Assembly (NCBI GenBank): GCA_032433765.1
Contig: JAVIAB010000049.1
Location: 24,238,147-24,302,146 of the forward strand
Direction: 5' to 3'
Length of the DNA: 64,000 bases
DNA from: Megaustenia siamemsis
Lineage: Eukaryota > Mollusca > Gastropoda > Stylommatophora > Ariophantidae
How positions within the stretch are numbered: the first letter of the stretch is position 1; every line of letters begins with the position of its first letter. Positions 38,601 to 47,600 of the stretch are shown here, one piece after another. The position numbers and the translations under genes were made by a program. Under the pieces are notes generated by a model. It was not told where the DNA came from, did no database searches, and saw nothing but the letters and a program-made list of their open reading frames with translations.

Positions 38601-41600
38601 AATTGGTAAACACACAGCTGTGTGTCAAAAGTTCAAAGAAAATGCTGTTTTTAGTGTGCCTAATGATTGCTATTAGTGTTCCTAATAATTGCTGTCATTG
38701 TAAAAAAGCATTGTTATGAAAACAGAGCCATAGATTTTAGAAGCAGTGATCTCTGCAATATGTGCCATTTTGGCACGCAAGATTTCTGTTTTTGAGATTG
38801 TGGTTCTGCCCTATGTGCCGTCTTCGACTCGAAAGGACAATAGATAGAATGTTACAATTAAGTGATAGTATTTTGTACTACGGAATGTAACGAAGCGCAC
38901 CAAAGGTAGGTATCGTATCATAATTAAGAGTTAATTGTTCAGTGTATCAAATATTTTGGTCTACCTTAATTTCTTTTACCAGTTGGTTTCCACATGAATG
39001 CCTGATGAGGAAGTCTTTCTTCATTCCGATGTATTTCCAACGCCACCTTCTTATAAAGCTCAACACGTTTTCCTGTTTAGATTCATCTCTTATCTGTTCG
39101 TTTGAAATGTATCCTTTCCAGCTGATGTTTGAGATCCTACAAAGACATTTGTAATGAATTAAGTAATAGTATGTCTGATTCGGTCGGGTAATTTTACCTG
39201 CTACTGTATGCAGTAAACAGTACAACCTGTGGCTGCTCTGCTGCCTTGCAGGTAAGCTCGGAAGAGTAAAAGACAAAGGGAGGGTACCCCAAAGTAAAAC
39301 AACCCCACTGCCTTGTGGGTGAGACTTTTTAGTCAAAGGCTAGCGGAGCCAACCGCAAACAAACCGACGGAAGGCAACAGAAAACCACTGTCATAACTTC
39401 TTTGTACAATCATGAATCGCCGATACTATGCAATCCATTTTTGACAATAGAAACAAGAAAAAGAGTTCTTAAATGTTACGTAGAGCCAGTCTTAACATAT
39501 GGATGCGAATCATGAACAATAGGACAACAGACAAAAAAATCACTGGAGGCTGTAGAAATGTGTTTTTACAGAAGAATGTTGAAAATACCATGGACAGCTA
39601 AGAAGAGTAATGAAAACGTTCTGAAAGAGGTCAAAGCAAAAAGAGACCTATTTTCCAATATTAGGAAGAAACAGTCATAATTTTTTGGCCATGTAAAGAG
39701 AAGAGAACAACTGGAATATATTGTAACAACTGGAAAAATTGAGGGACAAAGAGATAGAGGGAAGCAAAGAGAAAAGATACCAGACAGCTTAAGAGAATGG
39801 CTTGGCAGAAGGTCGACAACAGAAATGATAAATAACTGTCGAGATTGAAAGTTGTGGAGAGACATGATCACCTATGTCAGCAGGCCGGGTACTTGATGAT
39901 TATGATGTCTGATTCATTAATTAAATATCTCAGTTCACACCCATTATAAGACAATCTCTCAAATGGGGAACAGAGAGCTACAGAAAGGAGGCTAACCTAA
40001 ACACTAAAAAGAACATTGAGGAGAGAAGCAACAACAGCGGACATTAACTCTGATGATGAGGTTGAGAGACTTGTCCAGAGTATGGATTATGATAAGATCC
40101 AATGCAAGTCCTGTGCAAATTCTGATACTTAATAACAAAGATCACTGCAAGTCCTGTGCAAAGTCTGATACTTAATGACAAAGATCATTGCAAGTCCTGT
40201 GTAAAGTCTGATACTTAATAACAAAGATCATTGCAAGTCCTGTGCAAATTCTGATACTAATAACAAAGATCACTGCAAGTCCTGTGTAAAGTGATACTAA
40301 TAACAAAGATCATTGCAAGTCCTGTGCAAAGTCTGATACTTAATAACAAAGATCATTGCAAGTCCTGTGTAAAGTCTGATACTTAATAACAAAGATCATT
40401 GCAAGTCCTGTGTAAAGTCTGATACTTAATAACAAAGATCACTGCAATGTGTAAAGTCTGATACTTAATAACAAAGATCATTGCAAGTCCTGTGCAAAGT
40501 CTGATACTTAATAACAAAGATCATTGCAAGTCCTGTGTAAAGTCTGATACTTAATAACAAAGATCATTGCAAGTCCTGTGTAAAGTCTGATACTTAATAA
40601 CAAAGATCACTGCAAGTCCTGTGTAAAGTCTGATACTTAATAACAAAGATCATTGCAAGTCCTGTGCAAAGTCTGATACTTAATAACAAAGATCATTGCA
40701 AGTCCTGTGTAAAGTATGATACTTAATAACAAAGATCATTGCAAGTCCTGTGCAAATTCTGATACTTAATAACAAAGATCATTGGACCTGGAGAGTTTAA
40801 TTTCTGCATTTTGTGCCATCAATGACTTGAAAAGACAGTAGATAGATAGATAGATAATTGATTGAAATAGAGCATGACTGGCTCTACTTGTACATGATCA
40901 ATATTTGTTCCCACTCTCACTTTCTAAGCTCTGAATTTATTTCTTTAGCATGAATGAAGATAACAGGGACGAGAAGGATAGACAGAAGGTGAGTGATGAT
41001 TTTTGATGTTGGTACTTCAGAGAAGATTATTTTGCTTTTTGTATATTGTGATCACACGTTGACCGTAAGATCTTATCACTGCTAGGAAATGACCATCTCA
41101 GGAAAAGATCACTCTTATAATTTGCTTTGTCCTACAAAGAGCAGAATTGACACAAATCATTTCAGAAGTAAAGATAATTATGCAATATTTGTTTCTTTTT
41201 AAAAAAAATACATTTAAAGAGGCATTGTACAGGGTATAATTAGCCTTGTCCTTCGATTTGTTGGGTCAAAGCAAAGATATGCTGTGCTGCATTAAAGCTG
41301 ATTGTAAGGAGAAATGAACAAAATATATAGGAAAAATGGTATGGTTAAAGCTATACGGCAATAAGTGGACGACACAAATTAGAACAACATTTCAGCTCAT
41401 TAGGCCTTCAGCAGGAACAAACATACAACAGAAACACACAGATATGTATTTAAAACAAAAAAAATAATAAATAATTGTAAAAAATAATAATTTTGAACTA
41501 GAATGAGAAATAAAAACCATTTTGCAGGGAAGGCCTTTTATTCTCATTCGCTAAGAGTGAAAATGAGTTACCAGAAATGTTAGACATTATAGTGAAAGAA

Positions 41601-44600
41601 AGCAAAAATAGAGGACTCAGCTTTAATAGCAAAAAGACAGTAGTAAAGGTAACAACAAAGAAAAGGCATCACCTCAGTGCAAAATAAAGACAAGTGGAAC
41701 AATATTAAAACAGGTAAATGAATTTAAATATTTGAGAACTTTATTAAACTCAGACGGAAGATGTACAAAAGAGGTGAGATGCAGTATGGCCCAGGCAAAA
41801 GCAGCTTTCCAAAAAATGAGGAAAATACTACGCAATCCATTTTTGACAATAGAAACAAGAAAAAGAGTTCTTAAATGTTATGTAGAGCCAGTCTTCACAT
41901 ATGGATGCGAATCATGGACAATAGGACAACAGACAAGAAAATCGCTGGAGTCTGTAGAAATGTGGTTTTACAGAAGAATGTTGAAAATACCATGGACAGC
42001 TAAGAAGAGTAATGAAAACATTCTCAAAGAGGCCAAAGCAAAAAGAGAGCTAATTTCCAATATTAGGAAGAGACAATCATAATTTTGTGGCCATGTAATG
42101 AGAAGAGAACAACTGGAATATATTGTAACAACTGGGAAAATTGAGGGACGAAGAGATAGATGGAAGCAAAGAGAAAAAATACCAGACAGCTTAAGAGAAT
42201 GGCTTGGCAGAAGGTCAACAACAGAAATGATAAATAACTGTCGAGATTGAAAGTTGTGGAGAAACATGATTACCTACGCCATCAGGCCTGGTACTTGATG
42301 ATGATTTTTCATTCTAGTTCGAAATTATAATCTTTTTATTATTTTTGTTTTTTTAAAATACACATCGTGTGTGTTGTATGTTTGTTCCTGCTGAAGGCCT
42401 ATTGAGCCAAAACATTGTTCTAATTTGTGTTGTCCACTTATTATATAAAACCTTAACCATGCCGTTTTTTTTTTTCTATATATTTTTTTTTCATTTCTCC
42501 CTGGATCTGTCCAGTGATGCAACTCCTTCAGTGAAGCCTCCTAAAAAATGTCTTCTGTGTTTGTGATGCACTTGTATGTTGTCCTCAATTTGTAGCAATT
42601 TCATTTTTCAATATGCATTATTTTATACATTTTCTCTATCACACAAAATCATGGTATGAATAAATTGTTGCCGATGATTGTGTGTAATGCATGCATGCCA
42701 AACAACAGAAATATTGGATTGAAGTATAATATTGGATTTGTTTTGGAGACCTTACTTAAGATCGATTTGTCTTTTTGACACACATTTTGATAAAGTGTTA
42801 GATTATATGAGACTTTAGGTTATATGAGACTTTAGGTTATATGAGACTTTAGGTTATATGAGACTTTAGGTTATATGAGACTTTAGGTTATATAAGACTT
42901 TAGGTTATATGAGACTTTAGGTTATATGAGACTTTAGGTTATATGAGACTTTAGGTTATATGAGACTTTAGATTATATGAGACTTTAGGTTATATGAGAC
43001 TTTAGGTTATATGAGACTTTAGGTTATATGAGACTTTAGGTTATATGAGACTTTAGGTTATATGAGACTTTAGATTATATGAGACTTTAGGTTATATGAG
43101 ACTTTAGGTTATATGAGACTTTAGGTTATATGAGACTTTAGGTTATATGAGACTTTAGATTATATGAGACTTTAGGTTATATGAGACTTTAGATTATATG
43201 AGACTTTAGGTTATATGAGACTTTAGATTATATGAGACTTTAGGTTATATGAGACTTTAGATTATATGAGACTTTAGGTTATATGAGACTTTAGGTTATA
43301 TGAGACTTTAGGTTATATGAGACTTTAGGTTATATGAGACTTTAGATTATATGAGACTTTAGGTTATATGAGACTTTAGATTATATGAGACTTTAGGTTA
43401 TATGAGACTTTAGGTTATATGAGACTTTAGGTTATATGAGACTTTAGGTTATATGAGACTTTAGGTTATATGAGACTTTAGGTTATATGAGACTTTAGAT
43501 TATATGAGACTTTAGGTTATATGAGACTTTAGGTTATATGAGACTTTAGATTATATGAGACTTTAGATTATATGAGACTTTAGGTTATATGAGACTAGAA
43601 CTGATTTTACTGTACCCTAATCAGATCCATAGGTGCTCAATCTCAATGAAAAAAGTAATACCAGCCACTAGTTTCTGTAGCTTGCTGGTTAAGCAAGCTC
43701 CTTTTTTGTTTAACCCTAGATTACAATAAAAGCTAGTCAAGTCAAGGGCCCCGTCACGCCAAGTGGCGTATAGGGAAGATAGTGTTAGTGACTATAATTC
43801 TTATAGACCTTCAGCACATCATTTTTGTGGTAATTTGGTTGGTTCGCCCGTGCAGCTTTACTTTCCCAGAAAAAATCCGGTACCCATTTAAGTCTGGGTG
43901 AACTCAGAAGCCATCGGTCAGGATCAAACCCGACATCTTGTCCTTTGTAGTCCAGTTCACTAACCACTGAGCTATTGCGGCTCTCTTAGATTAGAATACC
44001 GTCATAAAAATTACCATGTCAACACACAAATTCTTCAAAATTTGACAGTTTTCTGTGGTAAAAAATTACCCCCTTTAGTGTACTTTCCTAATTACTACTT
44101 CCAGTGACCCCTGAGTGTTTGATTTGTTTCTATTGATGTGGGATTTTTTTTTTTTCATTTCTTGAGATACGATCGTATAATGTGAACAAAATTCACAAAT
44201 TTTCAAGAAATAGGTAGTTTTCCTTCTTCTGTGACCAGGGAAATTCAGCTGACATCAAACAGACCTTTGTAACTCAGGAAACATGAGGTACCTGAACATA
44301 CTGACGGACTTACAGCGACTGTACCGATAGACATTGTAACACGTCGAGTCCATGTGGACAAATTCAGGTCATAAATCAATCTGAGACAGAAAATCTGAGT
44401 CCCCATGTCTCCTCTAGTGTAAACACACAGCTTTGTGTCAAAAGTTCAAAGAAAATACTATTTTTAGAGCTCCTAATGTTTCTGGTAAGGGACCCCTATG
44501 CACACGGCTGCCAGGGAATATATTACTGCCCAAGTGTCCGGTTAGCGCAATCGATAGGCGGTTGGCTTACCACGGCAACAGCCGGGGTTCGTACCCTGGC

Positions 44601-47600
44601 GAGGACACCTGGGTTTTACTAATTCCCTAAAAATTAGTACCTCTGAAGTCGGAGTAAATCTGCCTGCATGGCGAGGGCATCCTGTAATGGGATAAAACAG
44701 ACTTTACACGCAAAATTCAGTCCCACAAAAATTGAGTGGGTGGGACTTCGTCAGAGGTCAAAGCTGACGAAAGCGAACGAACGAATTACTGCCCAGAAAT
44801 ATGTAAGAATGTACGTCTAGTAGAGGTATTAATCTTACAGTTAGCAAACTCATTTAACAAAAATCCAGCCCAGTATCTTCTAGTACTCCTTTCATTTCTG
44901 TTGTTTTGTGTGTTTTATAAACAAAAAATTATATTGTGTTGTTATTTATATGCAATAATGTGCTGATTGTCTACCTGATGCTGGTCATAATTTGATGATG
45001 TTCATGTCTGGTTGTGATTTGACCACAAAATACTCTGGTACAGCAAGTGTTCAAAAATGATCAGAGAAAATTACGTACACAATACTCTTGTTTGTAGCGC
45101 TGTAGAATTCATGCAGTTTTTCTTGTCAGTGTGTTAATGATCAATCACATGGACCTAGGCCAGTGGTCTCCAATCTTTGTGCTGCACCAGTTTTTGTTAG
45201 TAGAACATACTTGATGGGCCACAAAATAATAATCAGCATTTTGTAGCCGTATGTTAATTTTGTTGCATTTCTCTTATCTGGCATACATATTGTAACTGAC
45301 AGAATTATTTGGAAATATTTGGCAACAAGCAGAAAAGTTTGGCAACCACAGGCCAAGATTTGTAGTTTCTTATTGTGTTAGTTCTCATTTGTATTGTTTT
45401 TATTTCTCTTTGCTCACATCTGTTGTGTAAAATGCATGGATATCATCAAACATGTGACTCAATGTCTGAGGACTTGTCCACAAAATGTGTCCTGATTCAT
45501 CCTCATAGAGAAAATATTTTGACTTGGTCGAGATATCGTACAGTTGCTGTCAGCCCTGGATGTCACAACAACCTCTGGCTTTTGATATTTCAGATGTTGT
45601 TGTTTGTATCTGTCTTTCTATTTTGCTTAGTGACCAAATAATTCAGATTTGTTGAGTTGTTGGGGCTTGCAATAACAAAGGAAAGTATGAATGAAGACAG
45701 AACTAAGCTACAGTGAGTCGGCCAGTGCTCTTATACTTGCTGTTATTACTGTAGGCACAGGTAAATAATTGCAGTACTGCCATAAAGTCGGTAACAAGGA
45801 GCAAGTGGTTGGGTGTAATGTACACTTCTATATAGTAAAATAAACAATTTCTATAGGGAACGGGTATAAAGTTGGTAGCAAGGAGCAAGTGGTTGGGTGT
45901 AATGTACACTTACTTCTATATAGTAAAATAAACAATTTCTATAGGGAACAGGTATAAAGTTGGTAGCAAGGAGCAAGTGGTTGGGTGTAATGTACACTTC
46001 TATATAGTAAAATAAACAATTTCTATAGGGAACAGGTATAAAGTTGGTAGCAAGGAGCAAGTGGTTGGGTGTAATGTACACTTCTATATAGTAAAATAAA
46101 CAATTTCTATAGGGAACAGGTAAATAATTGCAGTACTACCATAAAGTTGGTAGCAAGGAGCAAGTGGTTGGGTGTAATGTACACTTCTATATAGTAAATT
46201 AAACAATTGAATACAAACTCTATTACATCTAAAAAAGATAGATGTAGAGTTTATATCTTTGCCGAAACAGTATTTTGCTGTGCTCATTTGTGGTAAAGCT
46301 GTTATCATACCTTGTAGGAGTGTACACCCCACTACTTGTTCCTAGTTATTACTGCCCCTAACTGTGCAAGACAGGTAACCATTGTTGTTACTGGGTTATT
46401 AGTGTGTGTCTATCAGGAATTGAACAACTTGAATATATTGTAACAACTGGAAAAATTGAGGGACGAAGAGATAGAGGGAAGCAAAGAGAAAAAATAACAG
46501 ACAGCTTAAGAGAATGGCTTGGCAGAAGGTCAACAACAGAAATGATAAATAGCTGCCGAGATCGAAAGTTGTAGAGAGACGTGATCACCTACGCCACTAG
46601 GCCCAGTACTTGATGATGATGATCAGGAATTGAATTCATGACTGGGCCCACTACTAACAGCACCTGGGATGAAAGCAGTCAGTGAGTGACTTATAATTGA
46701 CTGCTTGCGTTAAGATCAGTGAGCCAGAACTGATCAAGATCCTACAGCACCTCCCTGCAGTGTGGCTTGAAACCAGTCTAGTTATGCCTGGTAATGAAAA
46801 ATAGCACAGATATTGTAGCTCGGTGTAGAGGACAGAACGCACACCTACACTCCTTTTAAAACAAATCATAAACTTCAACAGTAGAGAAGATTGGCTGAAT
46901 GGATGGACCATGGGAAAAACAGGGAGAGAACTTTTTAAATACATGTCAAGGCCATGACAACATTAACAACTTAAAAAGAAGAGACCAAACCAGCACCTTC
47001 AGACTGAGATCCAGTCATGTACCACTGAACAACCACATCAATAGAATACAACTAGACCAAACCAGCACCTTCAGACTGAGATCCAGTCATGTACCACTGA
47101 ACAACCACATCAATAGAATACAACTAGACCAAACCAGCACCTTCAGACTGAGATCCAGTCATGTACCACTGAACAACCACATCAATAGAATACAACTAGA
47201 CCAAACCAGCACCTTCAGACTGAGATCCAGTCATGTACCACTGAACAACCACATCAATAGAATACAACTAGACCAAACCAGCACCTTCAGACTGAGATCC
47301 AGTCATGTACCACTGAACAACCACATCAATAGAATACAACTAGACCAAACTAGCACCTTCAGACTGAGATCTAGTCATATACCACTGAACAACCACATAA
47401 ATAGAATACAACTAGACCAAACCAGCACCTTCAGACTGAGAACCAGTCATGTACCACTGAACAACCACATCAATAGAATACAACTAGACCAAACCAGCAC
47501 CTTCAGACTGAGATCCAGTCATGTACCACTGAACAACCACATCAATAGAATACAACTAGACCAAACCAGCACCTTCAGACTGAGAACCAGTCATGTACCA

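Larger units (their letters stand above)
37713..38650. mobile_element. piggyBac MITE with nested SINE B and LINE fragment
   Basis: TTAA at 37709-37712 then CCCTAGATATA; the terminus is split by SINE B and resumes as AGATATACAATACCATAG. A LINE fragment (about 38020-38150) follows. Then comes the usual interior: CTTCCTAATTAGTACTTCC, TGACCCCTGAGTGTTCAAT, a CT run and C run at 38291-38327, and TGTGTCAAAAGTTCAAAG. The right terminus is not preserved. Confidence 0.8.

Noticed and set aside
30815..43595. CRISPR-like direct repeats
   Set aside because: Units are contiguous tandem repeats without unique spacers, in a eukaryotic intron, with no cas genes.
44533..44610. A functional tRNA gene
   Set aside because: The acceptor pairing is offset from the T arm, the T loop lacks the usual A58, and it is fused to a SINE body with a TSD around the whole. 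It is a SINE head.
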